A DNA stretch of 40,583 bases, taken from the NCBI GenBank assembly GCA_038207425.1, contig JBBQZU010000026.1:1-40583 (forward strand), read 5' to 3'. The position numbers were made by a program, and so were the translations under genes. Shown piece by piece: positions 27,277 to 36,962 of this stretch; within the stretch, counting starts at the first letter, position 1, and every line of letters begins with the position of its first letter. The notes under the pieces are model-generated. The model did no database searches, was not told the DNA's origin, and was given only the letters and a program-made list of their open reading frames with translations. This DNA comes from JBBQZU01 sp038207425 (GTDB taxonomy: Bacteria > Bacteroidota > Bacteroidia > Flavobacteriales_D > Cryomorphaceae).

Positions 27277-27378
27277 TGGTCAATTTCTAATATTTATAGT
27301 CACTGTGTTTGATGGAATATGGTCTTTTATATTTACTGCATAGCTGGTGTCTCAAAGATGCCTCATATCCCCATTCGC

Positions 27379-28410
27379 TCACCCTTCCATCCCCATCCTC
27401 GCCTTCGCTGCGTCGCCGAGCAGCCCTGTGCGGTTGGCATCAAGGTCAAAGCGCCCCGCTATGGCAATCATGGCCCCATTGTCGGTGCAATATTCCAAAG
27501 GGGTCGTATAGGTGGTCCAGCCTTTCTTTGCCGCAAGGCTCTGCAGCGATGCACGTAAATAGCTATTGGCCGATACGCCTCCCGCCAGCGCCACGTGGCT
27601 TATGCCCGTTTGCAGCAGCGCCTTTTCGAGATTTGCCAGCAGCAGGCTTACAATGGTATGCTGTATGCTTGCGCAGAGATCGTTCAGATTATTTCCCACG
27701 AAAGTGGCATCATTTTTCTGCCCTTTTTCTACAAGAAGTTTAAATCCCGTTTTGAGTCCGCTAAAGCTAAAGTCGAGCCCGGGAACTTTTGGCTTGGTGA
27801 ATGTAAATTTGTGCGGGTCGCCATCTCGCGAAAGCTTGTCGATCTCGGGCCCACCGGGGTAGGGAAGGCCCAGTACCCGCGCCGCCTTGTCAAAAGCTTC
27901 GCCTGCAGCATCGTCGGTGGTTTGCCCAAGCACCTCAAAATGACTGGTGCTGTGCACATTCAATATTTGGGTATGGCCTCCACTTACTGTAAGACAAATA
28001 AATGGAAATGGCGGGGCGCTCATTCCTTCCTGCGCTATAAAATGGGCCAGCACATGGGCTTTCATATGGTGCACCGGCAGGGCAGGTACGCCCAGCGCCA
28101 TCGCCATGCTCTTGGCAAATGATGCGCCCACAAGCAGCGAACCGAGCAAACCCGGCCCTTGTGTGTAGGCTATGGCATTGAGCTCAGCAGCGCTCACACC
28201 TGCCTTGCGTAGTGCTGCTTGCACTACGGGCACTATGTGTTTCTGATGCTCACGCGATGCCATCTCGGGCACCACGCCTCCATATTCGCGGTGTACATCT
28301 TGCCCGGCGGTAATATTGGCAAGAATCTTGAAGCCTCGCAGTACCGCCGCTGAGGTATCATCGCATGATGATTCTATACCGAGTATGGTGATCTGTTTGG
28401 GCTCGCTCAA
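27379..28410 (-). CDS. tsaD: tRNA N6-threonylcarbamoyladenosine synthase subunit TsaD
   Basis: A 343-aa protein, full length. It transfers the threonylcarbamoyl group to A37 of ANN-decoding tRNAs with TsaB and TsaE. Visible are the ASKHA start GIESSCDDTSAAVL, the metal-binding H115-x3-H119 (HHMKAH), TVSGGHTQ, the DDAAGEAFDKAARVL box, KTGF, and ALAGGVSANSYLR near the C-terminus. The gene is intact. It is divergent from tamB (93 bp between the coding regions), a neighbourhood common in Bacteroidota. Confidence 0.97.
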   Translation of the reverse strand: MSEPKQITILGIESSCDDTSAAVLRGFKILANITAGQDVHREYGGVVPEMASREHQKHIVPVVQAALRKAGVSAAELNAIAYTQGPGLLGSLLVGASFAKSMAMALGVPALPVHHMKAHVLAHFIAQEGMSAPPFPFICLTVSGGHTQILNVHSTSHFEVLGQTTDDAAGEAFDKAARVLGLPYPGGPEIDKLSRDGDPHKFTFTKPKVPGLDFSFSGLKTGFKLLVEKGQKNDATFVGNNLNDLCASIQHTIVSLLLANLEKALLQTGISHVALAGGVSANSYLRASLQSLAAKKGWTTYTTPLEYCTDNGAMIAIAGRFDLDANRTGLLGDAAKARMGMEG

Positions 28411-28467
28411 AGCAACAATAATTAGACAAGAGTAAGTGTTACCTTCGGCAAAAATACCATTTCCACC

Positions 28468-31400
28468 ATTCGCAGGCTAAGGAAAATCGCGCTTTGGGGC
28501 TTATTGGCCTTTCTCATAGTAACCGCTGTGGTGTACGTGGCTGTGCAATTGCCTTGGGTGCAAACGCGCCTGGCGCAGTGGGCCGCCTCATCGCTCAGCG
28601 AAAATCTGGGTACGGAAGTGCGTCTGCAAAGGCTCGAAATCAAATTTTTCAATAAGCTAAATCTTAAAGGCTTGCTGGTGATGGATCAGCAGGGTGATAC
28701 CGCCATTTCAATACCATCACTAGCCTTGTCGGTAAAACGGCTCAATATAAAGCGCAACCGGTTCAGATTTCACGAGGTTGCACTCTTTCGCCCCGATATA
28801 CGGCTGGTGCAGCTCGACTCGGCCGGCACTTTCAATATCGATTTTATAACCGATTATTTCTCAGGTGGCTCTGACAATGGCCCCGCCGACACCCTCAGCA
28901 CTGCGGAGCCACTGCCACTGCTGGTGCAGGTCATAAAATTGAGTTTGCATGAGGCTTCTTTCAGCTATTTTAATCCTTTTATGCCCGTAGTTCCCGTTGG
29001 CATTGATGTGGACCGCCTCCGCATCTCGGGCCTTCAGGCAGGCATTGATAGCCTGCTTATACATGGCGACACCATCACTGCGGGCATCAGGCAATTTTCC
29101 ATGAAGGACCATTCGGGTTTTGCGCTCACCAACCTTTCGGGAAATACCCGTATCGATCCTGCCGGTGTGCACTTCCAGAATCTGGCACTTATCTCCGGCC
29201 AAACTTCCATTTACGGAAACCTGGAACTGCTCCATGATACCTGGGCCGACTACCGCGAGTTTAACTCTAAGGTGCGCTGGAAAGCCGATTTCGATTCCAC
29301 TACGGTAAATTTTGCCGATGTGGGCTACTTCGCACCTGAACTGTGGGAGCTTGATTTTCCGCTTGGTCTGGATGGAAATATGACCGGCACCATCAAAAAC
29401 CTGAAAGGGCGAAACCTTTACATCACTGCTGGAAAGCGATCGGTATTCCGGGGAAATTTTGACGCAATTGGTCTGCCATATATTGAGAGTACTTTTTTAG
29501 ATTTACGCATTAAGCAGCTTTCGAGCGACTATACCGACCTCGCTGCAATTGGCGTAAGCCTGGGCATGAAACCCAACGCACTGCCGATGGAATTAAAACG
29601 GGCAGGTTCCATATTTTTCGATGGGTCGTTTACAGGCTTCACCGGCGATTTTGTGGCATATGGCAATTTGCTCACCGAGGCAGGCAGCATAGGCATTGAT
29701 ATGAATCTGGAAACCGATACCCTAAGCGGCGCTGTAACCTATCAGGGGGGCGTAAAAACCAAAGGATTTGACATTGGTCGTATACTGGACGCTCCGGGCC
29801 TGGGTGCCGTTTCGGCTGCGGCCGATATTAAGGCGCGCTACAGCGGCGAGTTTCAGTGGGCTGAGATTGATGGCATGCTCCAACAGCTCAGCTACAAGGG
29901 CTACGACTACCACAATATAGACCTCGACGGAAAGGTGAGCGCAAGGATGTTTCGCGGCAAGCTCGCTTCTCTCGACCCAAATCTGAATATGCGCTTCGAT
30001 GGCTTGATAGATTTTTCCACGAAAGTGCCCAACTTCGACTTCAAAGCCGATATCGCCAACGCTGACCTTACCGCGCTCAAACTGGTTGAATTCGCAAAGC
30101 CTTTTTCTTTCAGCACGTCCTTAAATATCAGAGGATCTGGATCGGAGATAGATGAAATTTCGGGTTCGGCAGAAGCGCTTCAAACCCACCTTTGCTATGG
30201 CGATACCGCACTCTTCATGCAGGAATTGCGGCTTACAGCCATCACCGCCGGCGAACTTCGAAAAGTGTCGTTTGTAAGCGATGTGATGGATTTCAGCATC
30301 ACAGGAGATTACAAGCCTTCAGAGTTATTGGCGGGTGTGATTCTCCAACTCACAGAGTCCATTCCATCGCTCGCCAAAGGTGATTTCAAGCGCCCTTCTT
30401 CGCCGCAAAATTATGATTTCACCCTCGTCTACAAAGCGCCCAATAGCATTTCGTCCATGTTTGTACCATCCTTGCAGATTGCACAACAAACCACCATCGC
30501 AGGCTCGGTAAACAGCGCTGCACGAAGCATTTCTCTGCTGCTCAAATCGCAACAACTGGCCTTTGAAGATTATAATCTAAAAAATATCACCATTGAAGCG
30601 GGCAAGCTTGGCGAAATATCAAAAGCCCGAATATTTGCCGCAAGCGTGGCTCTGGGCAAATTCGAAATGGAAAACTTTGATGCCGATGCCGAAGCATTGA
30701 ACAATACCATACAAGCCGGCCTCGGTTGGCTCAACAAGGACAATGCATCGCAGGGGGATCTCGACCTTGTGGTGAATTTCATGGACAAGGGCGAGTACCT
30801 TATCGACATTAACAGGGCTTTGCTTGGCGCAAAAAATATTATCTGGCAATTGGCCGATACTGCCGCCATTGCTATCAAAGGCGACCATATACACATTGAT
30901 AGCCTCGCTTTCGCAAAAGATCAAAGGTACATTGCCCTGGCAGGAAATATTAGCAAGAATCCCGATGATAAATTGCACGTGTCAATCTCCGATTTTAACC
31001 TTGCCGACCTCGACTCGCTGGGCATTGAAACCGGTCGGAAAATTACGGGTATCGTAAACCTCGATGCCTACCTGAGCGAGCTCTATGGCGAGCCGCGCCT
31101 TACGGCAAATGGCGATATTGCAGGCCTCTGGATCGATCAATTTGAGATTGGCCATATCTCAGCAAGCAGCCTGTACAATGCTGATGACAAGAAGCTGATG
31201 CTTGAAGGCGGTCTTACCCGCAATGAATATGATATACTCTTTTTTGAAGGTACCTACAGCCTCGGCAGCGATGCCCCGCTCGATGGAGAGATTGTATTCG
31301 ATCAATTCAATATGGAAGTGATCAATATTTTGGGACTTACCGATATCACCGACTTCTCTGGCGAGGCCCACGGACGCGTATCCATAAAAGGCCCGCTGGA

Positions 31401-32895
31401 ACGGCCCGTGCTCAAGGGTTTTATCGATTTTGAAGATGCCAGGATGCGTATTGATTACCTCAATGCCTATTTCCGCTTTTCCGACAGGCTGCGTGTTGAA
31501 GATGGCTGGTTTGGTATTGACTACAAGCCATTTTATGACCAAGAAGGAAATAAGGGTTTTATTGTGGCATCGGCGGTACATGATGATTTCGCAAATTTCA
31601 CTTACGATATAAGCGCTGACGTCACCAACTTTCTGGTGATGAATACCACCCGCGAAATGAACAACCTTTTCTATGGCACAGCCCGCGCTACGGGAAGTTT
31701 TCAGATCGGCTTGTTTGGCGAACTGCTTGAAGTCAATATAGAAGCCACCACCGGAAAGGGTACTTCTATAAAACTGCCGCTTGACGAATCGGGTGAAGTG
31801 ACCCTTGAGAACTTTGTTTATTTTATAGACAAGGAAGAAGAAGGAAAGTCTGAGCGCGAAGCCAGTTTTGACCAGATACAAATGAGGGTGAATCTTGATG
31901 TAACCAAAGATGCGGAAGTACAGCTTATCTTCAATGAGCAAACCGGCGACATTATTCGGGGCAGAGGAGAGGGTAACCTCACATTAGAAATAGATCCCAC
32001 CGGTGAGTTTAAAATGTTCGGCCGCTATGAAATAAGCGAAGGCAATTACCTCTTCACACTCCGCGACCTGCTCAATAAACAGTTTGTAGTGCGACCCGGT
32101 GGTACCGTAGGCTGGTATGGCGATCCCTACGATGCCGATATTGATATTGAAGCTGTGTATTCATTGCGCACGCCGCTGTATCCTATCATGGTTGAAAACC
32201 GAGACCGGTATCGTGCGCGTGAGGATGTGAACGTAGTGCTCAACCTCAGGGAAAAATTGATGAATCCCACCATCGATTTCGGAATTGAATTGCCGCAGAG
32301 TACCGAAAATGAACGCAGCCAACTCGCAGGTGTGGTCAGTACCACCCAGCAGCTCAATCAGCAGGTGTTTTCATTGCTTATTCTCAACCGGTTTCTGCCT
32401 TCAACGCAAAACTCTGAGCAAGATGCCACCAGTGGGTTCTCCGGCCTTGGCGCAGCTACCACCAGCGATTTTGTAAGCACGCAGATAAGCAGTTGGCTCA
32501 GCCAGATAAGCCGCGATTTTGACATAGGTGTAAATTACCGCCCCGGCGACCAGATAAGCAACCAGGAAGTGGCGGTGGCGCTCAGCACGCAGCTCTTCAA
32601 TGAGCGCCTTTCGGTACGCGGTAATTTTGGGGTTACCTCCGCCAGCGAAACACAGTACACCCGCGGTCAAAGCGGTATTCTGGGCGACTTCCTCCTAGAG
32701 TACTCTCTTACCGAAAATGGCGCGCTAAGGCTTAAGGTATTCAACGAAACCAATCCATACGAAGTATTTTCAAATGCCGGCGCTATGTACACACAGGGGG
32801 TGGGCTTAGTATACCAGGAAGATTTTGATTCCATAGACGAGCTGCTCAACAAGGTGGGGCTGCTTTTCAGAAATGAAGAAAAGATGAAAAAGTAA
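28468..32895 (+). CDS. tamB: TamB-like translocation/assembly module protein
   Basis: About 1,475 residues. There is one N-terminal membrane anchor (ALWGLLAFLIVTAVVYVAV), then a long beta-rich AsmA/TamB-type tube, and the conserved C-terminal domain near residues 1150-1463 (GRYEISEGNYLF, FVVRPGGTVGW, AVYSLRTPLYPIM). TamB is an inner-membrane-anchored periplasmic bridge that helps assemble outer-membrane proteins or move lipids. The start is unusual. The frame is open from 28426 and has no in-frame ATG or GTG before the anchor; TTG 28504 falls inside the hydrophobic segment and drops the positive residues. ATT 28468 gives IRRLRKIALWG, the expected cytoplasmic flank. I list 28468 as the biologically better but non-canonical start; 28504 is the alternative. 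Confidence 0.85.
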   Translation: MRRLRKIALWGLLAFLIVTAVVYVAVQLPWVQTRLAQWAASSLSENLGTEVRLQRLEIKFFNKLNLKGLLVMDQQGDTAISIPSLALSVKRLNIKRNRFRFHEVALFRPDIRLVQLDSAGTFNIDFITDYFSGGSDNGPADTLSTAEPLPLLVQVIKLSLHEASFSYFNPFMPVVPVGIDVDRLRISGLQAGIDSLLIHGDTITAGIRQFSMKDHSGFALTNLSGNTRIDPAGVHFQNLALISGQTSIYGNLELLHDTWADYREFNSKVRWKADFDSTTVNFADVGYFAPELWELDFPLGLDGNMTGTIKNLKGRNLYITAGKRSVFRGNFDAIGLPYIESTFLDLRIKQLSSDYTDLAAIGVSLGMKPNALPMELKRAGSIFFDGSFTGFTGDFVAYGNLLTEAGSIGIDMNLETDTLSGAVTYQGGVKTKGFDIGRILDAPGLGAVSAAADIKARYSGEFQWAEIDGMLQQLSYKGYDYHNIDLDGKVSARMFRGKLASLDPNLNMRFDGLIDFSTKVPNFDFKADIANADLTALKLVEFAKPFSFSTSLNIRGSGSEIDEISGSAEALQTHLCYGDTALFMQELRLTAITAGELRKVSFVSDVMDFSITGDYKPSELLAGVILQLTESIPSLAKGDFKRPSSPQNYDFTLVYKAPNSISSMFVPSLQIAQQTTIAGSVNSAARSISLLLKSQQLAFEDYNLKNITIEAGKLGEISKARIFAASVALGKFEMENFDADAEALNNTIQAGLGWLNKDNASQGDLDLVVNFMDKGEYLIDINRALLGAKNIIWQLADTAAIAIKGDHIHIDSLAFAKDQRYIALAGNISKNPDDKLHVSISDFNLADLDSLGIETGRKITGIVNLDAYLSELYGEPRLTANGDIAGLWIDQFEIGHISASSLYNADDKKLMLEGGLTRNEYDILFFEGTYSLGSDAPLDGEIVFDQFNMEVINILGLTDITDFSGEAHGRVSIKGPLERPVLKGFIDFEDARMRIDYLNAYFRFSDRLRVEDGWFGIDYKPFYDQEGNKGFIVASAVHDDFANFTYDISADVTNFLVMNTTREMNNLFYGTARATGSFQIGLFGELLEVNIEATTGKGTSIKLPLDESGEVTLENFVYFIDKEEEGKSEREASFDQIQMRVNLDVTKDAEVQLIFNEQTGDIIRGRGEGNLTLEIDPTGEFKMFGRYEISEGNYLFTLRDLLNKQFVVRPGGTVGWYGDPYDADIDIEAVYSLRTPLYPIMVENRDRYRAREDVNVVLNLREKLMNPTIDFGIELPQSTENERSQLAGVVSTTQQLNQQVFSLLILNRFLPSTQNSEQDATSGFSGLGAATTSDFVSTQISSWLSQISRDFDIGVNYRPGDQISNQEVAVALSTQLFNERLSVRGNFGVTSASETQYTRGQSGILGDFLLEYSLTENGALRLKVFNETNPYEVFSNAGAMYTQGVGLVYQEDFDSIDELLNKVGLLFRNEEKMKK

Positions 32896-33023
32896 TATCC
32901 TGTTCCGTTTGTATTCTTTATGCTGAACACATTCATTCCGGGTTTATCAACGTATTTTATGAAAATATTACGCTGTTTTTTAGGGATTTCACATTGTACT
33001 ACACGTTTTAAAACAAGATCAGA

Positions 33024-33899
33024 ATGACAACCCTACTTATTACCGGCGCCACGGGAAATGTTGGCAGTGAAATAATCAATTCATTGGCCGAAATACCTGG
33101 AGATTTTCGCGTGCTTGCAGGCGTAAGGGATGTTGCTGCTGAAAGCAGTATTTTTAAATTAAAAAAAGTACAAACCCTTCAATTTGATTTTGCAAATGAA
33201 TCGAGTATTGAACTTTCTCTGGATAAAGCAGATGTGCTTTTCTTGTTGCGACCGCCCCAACTGGCCGACATCAAAAAATATTTTGAACCTCTTGTCCGGA
33301 TCGCGAAGCTTAAAAATATTCAACATATCGTATTCCTTTCAGTGCAAGGCGCTGAGACCAGTTCGATGATACCGCATCATAAAATTGAAAAGCTCATCAT
33401 AGAAAGCCAAATCAATTATACCTTTTTGAGACCTGCATATTTTATGCAGAATTTCACTACAACATTGAGAAAGGACATAGTGGAGAATAATACTATTTTC
33501 CTGCCTGCGGGAAATGCAAAGTTTACCCTTGTCGATCTAAAAGATGTTGGCGAGGCAGCAGCATCAATACTGGCCCATACGTCGAAACACATAAATAAGG
33601 CTTACGATCTTACCAACAATGAACAGCTTAATTTTAAACAAATGGCAGCTATTTTGAGCCGTGAGTTGGGTAGAACGATTTACTATAAAAGTCCCAACCT
33701 GGTTTCGTTTTATGTCAAGAAGCGAAAGGAAAATATTCCTGCTATGTTTATTCTGGTTATGATAATGCTTCATTTTTTGCCTAGATTCAAAGCTATTCCT
33801 CCAACCTCTGATTGGGTGAAAAAAATTACCGGAATAAAACCCCGGAGTTTTGCTGAATTCGCAAAAGCAAACCAATCTAATTTGGCGTCCATTCAATAG
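33024..33899 (+). CDS. NmrA-like NAD(P)-binding protein
   Basis: A 291-aa atypical SDR. A Rossmann start TGATGNVG (residues 7-14), a PQLADIKKYF helix region and ERPAYFMQNF-like text (LRPAYFMQNF) identify the NmrA/QOR2-like group, which reduces quinones or senses the NAD(P) redox state. The canonical YxxxK pair is not evident, as is usual in NmrA proteins. A C-terminal hydrophobic stretch (IPAMFILVMIMLHF) is odd but not clearly a membrane helix. It ends 7 bp inside the convergent broken paralogue. A TGTACTA motif at 32995-33001 sits about 25 bp before the start. Confidence 0.85.
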   Translation: MTTLLITGATGNVGSEIINSLAEIPGDFRVLAGVRDVAAESSIFKLKKVQTLQFDFANESSIELSLDKADVLFLLRPPQLADIKKYFEPLVRIAKLKNIQHIVFLSVQGAETSSMIPHHKIEKLIIESQINYTFLRPAYFMQNFTTTLRKDIVENNTIFLPAGNAKFTLVDLKDVGEAAASILAHTSKHINKAYDLTNNEQLNFKQMAAILSRELGRTIYYKSPNLVSFYVKKRKENIPAMFILVMIMLHFLPRFKAIPPTSDWVKKITGIKPRSFAEFAKANQSNLASIQ

Positions 33900-34528
33900 C
33901 TCACAAAAGGCATCTGATGTTGAAATTGTTCTTCTTTAACTTGTTTGAGAATAAAATCAGCCAAGTCGACTCTGGCTATTTTGGTGCCGGCATTTACACC
34001 TACCCATCCAACACGGTATGTGCCCTTTTTTTCACCATTGGTAAGCCTCGGTGCACGTACGATGGTCCAATTTAAACTGCTGCCTGCAAGAATTTTATGG
34101 TGCTCAATCGCATCGTTTAATATTTTTGGTACGGCTACTTTCATAATAGAGCGAATCATTTTGTCGGCAAATTTCGGCTTATCCTTTTCCGGATAAGGAA
34201 GACCCCCGCCCGATAATGAAATGATTCTATTCACATTTGCCCGCTTCATTGCTGAAATTAAATTTTTTGTTCCGTTGGTTTGCAGCCATTCAGGCGAGTC
34301 TTTTTACGTGGCCAAACAGACTTACTACAATTTCACAGCCTTCAAGGGTGCGCTGTACGTCTTGCATTTTTAGGACATCACCTTTTAAAATTTCCAATTT
34401 TGGATGTTTTAATTCAATTTTTTCCGGTGTCCTTAGTAATGCTCTTACGTGGTGGCCGTCTGCTAAAGCGAGCCTAAGAAATTCTATTCCTGTTTGTCCC
34501 GATGCTCCAATAGTGCAATTGCTTTCAT
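33893..34528 (-). pseudogene. NAD(P)H-binding SDR-like gene with two frameshifts
   Basis: From ATG 34528 the intended protein reads MKAIA, then TIGASGQTGIEFLRLAL in the next frame: one base is missing near 34513-34515. It then runs ALADGHHVRALLRTPEKIEL to SLFGHVK, and a T5 tract at 34301-34305 (A5 in the coding strand, four expected) shifts the frame again, after which SPEWLQTNGTKN, LISAMKRANVNRIISLSGGG and the rest follow to the stop at 33893. The total would be about 211 residues, a full NAD(P)H-binding 'NmrA/BVR-B-like' protein. The two lesions are a one-base loss and a one-base gain. The 118-codon frame from 34249 lacks the nucleotide-binding start and is probably non-functional. It is divergent from the HxlR regulator, its likely former controller. 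Confidence 0.85.
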
Positions 34529-34578
34529 TGAAATAAATATTTTTTATGGTTACTTCCGCAAAGTTAGCTATCCTTGTT

Positions 34579-34603
34579 GTACAGGTGTAGTAGGTGTGTA
34601 CTA
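34579..34603. promoter_or_regulatory. Candidate HxlR-type operator
   Basis: GTACA (34579-34583) and TGTAC (34597-34601) form an inverted repeat with 13 bp between. Inside it TAGT (34588-34591) and ACTA (34600-34603) form a second dyad. Such TAGT/ACTA dyads resemble operators of YodB/HypR-class HxlR regulators. It lies 15 bp upstream of the HxlR ATG and about 50 bp from the divergent gene. Confidence 0.45.
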
Positions 34604-34617
34604 ACCTTTTTGTGTGT

Positions 34618-34944
34618 ATGGAAAAAGAGAAAATTTACGTCACTGCACGTTGTCCAATTCGCACTACCCTGGAGTTGGTAGGCGGTAAGTGGAAGCTTCT
34701 GATTCTTGATCGACTTTATAACAACAATGAGCTTAGACTAAGCGAATTAAAAGCCTTGATCCCGGATATAAGTGAAAAGATGCTTATACAGGAGCTAAAG
34801 ACTTTGATAGATAGTGGACTTGCAAGCAGAGCAAATTATGGAGAAGTGCATCCAAGAGTAGGATACTCCATTACTGAAAAAGGAAAAAACATAGAACATC
34901 TAATCGAAGGTGTGGTAACCTTCGCAAAGCTTTATGAAGAATAG
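34618..34944 (+). CDS. HxlR-family transcriptional regulator
   Basis: A 108-aa winged-helix protein from ATG 34618; an upstream GTG at 34594 falls in the operator and is less likely. C12 in ARCPIRTTLELVGGKWK is the conserved N-terminal cysteine that senses quinones, diamide or hypochlorite in YodB, HypR and QsrR. The HTH is KLLILDRLYNNNELRLSELK with the SEKMLIQELKTLIDSGL recognition region, and the wing is RVGYSITEKG. The adjacent NAD(P)-binding genes are classical targets. Redox sensing is inferred from the cysteine and context. Confidence 0.9.
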   Translation: MEKEKIYVTARCPIRTTLELVGGKWKLLILDRLYNNNELRLSELKALIPDISEKMLIQELKTLIDSGLASRANYGEVHPRVGYSITEKGKNIEHLIEGVVTFAKLYEE

Positions 34945-35455
34945 GCCGCAGTTGATGTTGGCTATTCCCATTGTTCAAAGTTCTTTTCCGGCTTCACTGC
35001 AATTGCATCCACAAAATGATCAATTTTGTCTTGGCTGTTTTATAAATTTGCTGCTAAAGTCAGTCCTTCTTAAAACCGCCCCAACGCACCCAAAACCAAT
35101 CGAAAATTTCTATCCACAAACAACCTAAGTCAATTTCTCTGAAACGGTTCTATGATGTACTCCAAAGTACGCCAACTACAAAACCTTCGATAAAAAACAA
35201 AAACAGCCTTTTGAAGGACTTTTAAGTCATAAAACGGACTGTGGTATTTGTGGTGGCAGAACCGTGAATTTTATCTGGCGCAGGCAAATTGATGAAAACT
35301 GGGTGCGGGTTGGGCTTAAAGTGACGAAAAATCGGATTTTGGGGAAGTTGTGCAACAGCCACTGCTATTATGAGCAGTTCAATTTCGGGTACTTCTGTAT
35401 CTTTTATGATTCATCGAATTGTCAACATTTACAAATACGGTGTGATTCGGAAGCT
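34945..35455. other. Intergenic, with repeat copy 1
   Basis: About 510 bp without a credible gene. It contains the first copy of a 46-bp imperfect direct repeat (35081-35126) and a stretch near 35200-35225 (CCTTTTGAAGGACTTTTAAG) resembling the hairpin at 22925. Confidence 0.45.
35081..35126 (+). repeat. 46-bp imperfect direct repeat, copy 1
   Basis: Ungapped alignment with 37064-37109 gives 36 of 46 identical bases (my count), with the core AAAATTTC and CCACAAAC. The two copies flank the broken hydrolase in the same orientation. Confidence 0.55.
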
Positions 35456-36962
35456 CTATTCGCGCATATATTTAAACTCGGATAATGCTTTAATTAAGTT
35501 GTAAGTTATAAAATCAATTTGAGAACGGTTACTCACACACGAAGTCTTTGGCTTTAGTTTCGGATCTGTTAAAAATCCATCTGCAATTTGTCTGAGGCAA
35601 TCATCTGCGTGTATTGCCGCATGAGATGCTGCTGAAACTGTAATGAAAGTTGAGTTAGATAATGTTGTCGATGTCAGTTTTCCAAAAAGAGGTGGACATA
35701 CAGGATCATGCTCGCCTGATAAAATTAAAACGGGCACTTTACTTTTTACAGGTTTGAATGCTTCAGGACTTGCACTTTGTGGTTGCCATGCATCGCAAAG
35801 CGCTCCTTCAAAATCGATTGCAAAAGAAGTAAAATCCGGATACTCTAAAAGTAAGAATTCCTTTGTGCCGCTCGATGTTTTAGGTCTTGACTCATAGCAT
35901 AGGACAGCATTACTCTGTGGTTCCGAAAACATGCCAAGTGCATTTGGGTCGTTAAATGCGGTAGTCCATTTTGAAAGTATAGAATCATTCCCGTTCCCAA
36001 CTTCATGAATGGCCAAATGAACAAAAGGAATAGATTTTGGATTTAACATGGCTGTCCAAATACTCCAGGCAAAATCATCCCCGTAATAGTCATAATCATC
36101 TGAACCATCACTGTCTTTTATTCTGGCAGGGGTTTTATTCAATCGTTTCACTGCGTTTGAAAAGTCGGTTCTGATAGTAGGAAAATGAGCTAACACAGCA
36201 GGATTAGCTGCTATATTTTTTTCAAGCACCTTAAAACAGGTATCAAATGGACGAACGAAGTCAAGCCATGGTGCATTTGGCGGAAAAGGGGAATCAAGAA
36301 TCATACTGTCAATACTATGACCATGATTGCGTAATAGATTCAAGGCAACCGTGGTGCCAAAGGAAACGCCATACACGTTCCAGCTCTTAATTTGTAAAGA
36401 CTTTCTAATCACTTCAGCATCGTCTGCAAATTGGATGGAATTAAACGAAGAAATATCGATCCCCTTTGATAAAAGTTGTGTGCGACATTCTTTGTATAAA
36501 GAAATTTTCTTGGACTGTCTGGCTTCAACTGAAGAATTGATTTTTGAAAATTGGGAAAGTGAATCTTTCAATTCCGGGCAAAGAGTAGGTTCTGAAAACC
36601 CGGTTCCGCGATAGTCAAAAAACAGAATAGCTCTATTTTCTCTTAATAATTTCCATGTTTTCGATTCTAAATAGCGCTTAACGTTTTCCAATGTTGCAAT
36701 ACCGGGTATTCCGTGTAAGTACAATAATGGTTTTTCATTGGAAATATTTAATGAAGGTGCTTACACAACGGCCAAATTAAACTTACCAAGGTAAGGATAT
36801 GACGTTTTTTTTTAATACAGGGACTAAATAACAGGAAATTTTATTGCTGTCTGCCCAAATGCTATCAATCCCGATTTTTGAGCAGGGGCATTTAAAATTC
36901 TCTTTCTGACAAAAACAATTTGTTGAAGCCAAAAAGATACACCCTAGAATAAAAAATGATTT
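35456..36962 (-). pseudogene. Secreted alpha/beta hydrolase (TAP-like) with broken start, frameshift and nonsense
   Basis: The intact distal frame holds YLHGIPGIATLENV, FFDYRGTGFSEP, the nucleophile YGVSFGTTVAL, SGEHDPVCPP and a terminal SHAAIHADD, all as in tripeptidyl-aminopeptidase-like hydrolases. Upstream, the frame continues through NISNEKPLL and APSLN to TAA 36763-36761, then GKFNLAVV. A T9 tract at 36805-36813 (A9 in the coding strand, eight would fit) moves the frame, and the N-terminal part (DSIWADSNKISCYLVPV, preceded by a signal-like FFILGCIFLAST) follows. The signal peptide lacks a start: where ATG AAA is expected the DNA has ATAG AAA (36966-36960), one inserted A. Thus there are at least three lesions. 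A 422-codon frame from TTG 36724 remains but begins inside the first strand. Confidence 0.88.

Noticed and set aside
27309..27743. Plus-strand frames opposite tsaD
   Set aside because: Antisense shadows of a gene with strong conservation.
7306..36763. Stop-codon reassignment as the reason for in-frame TAA/TAG
   Set aside because: Intact genes such as copA, ppc, tsaD and MCO have no internal TAA/TAG and end with normal stops, so the standard code holds.
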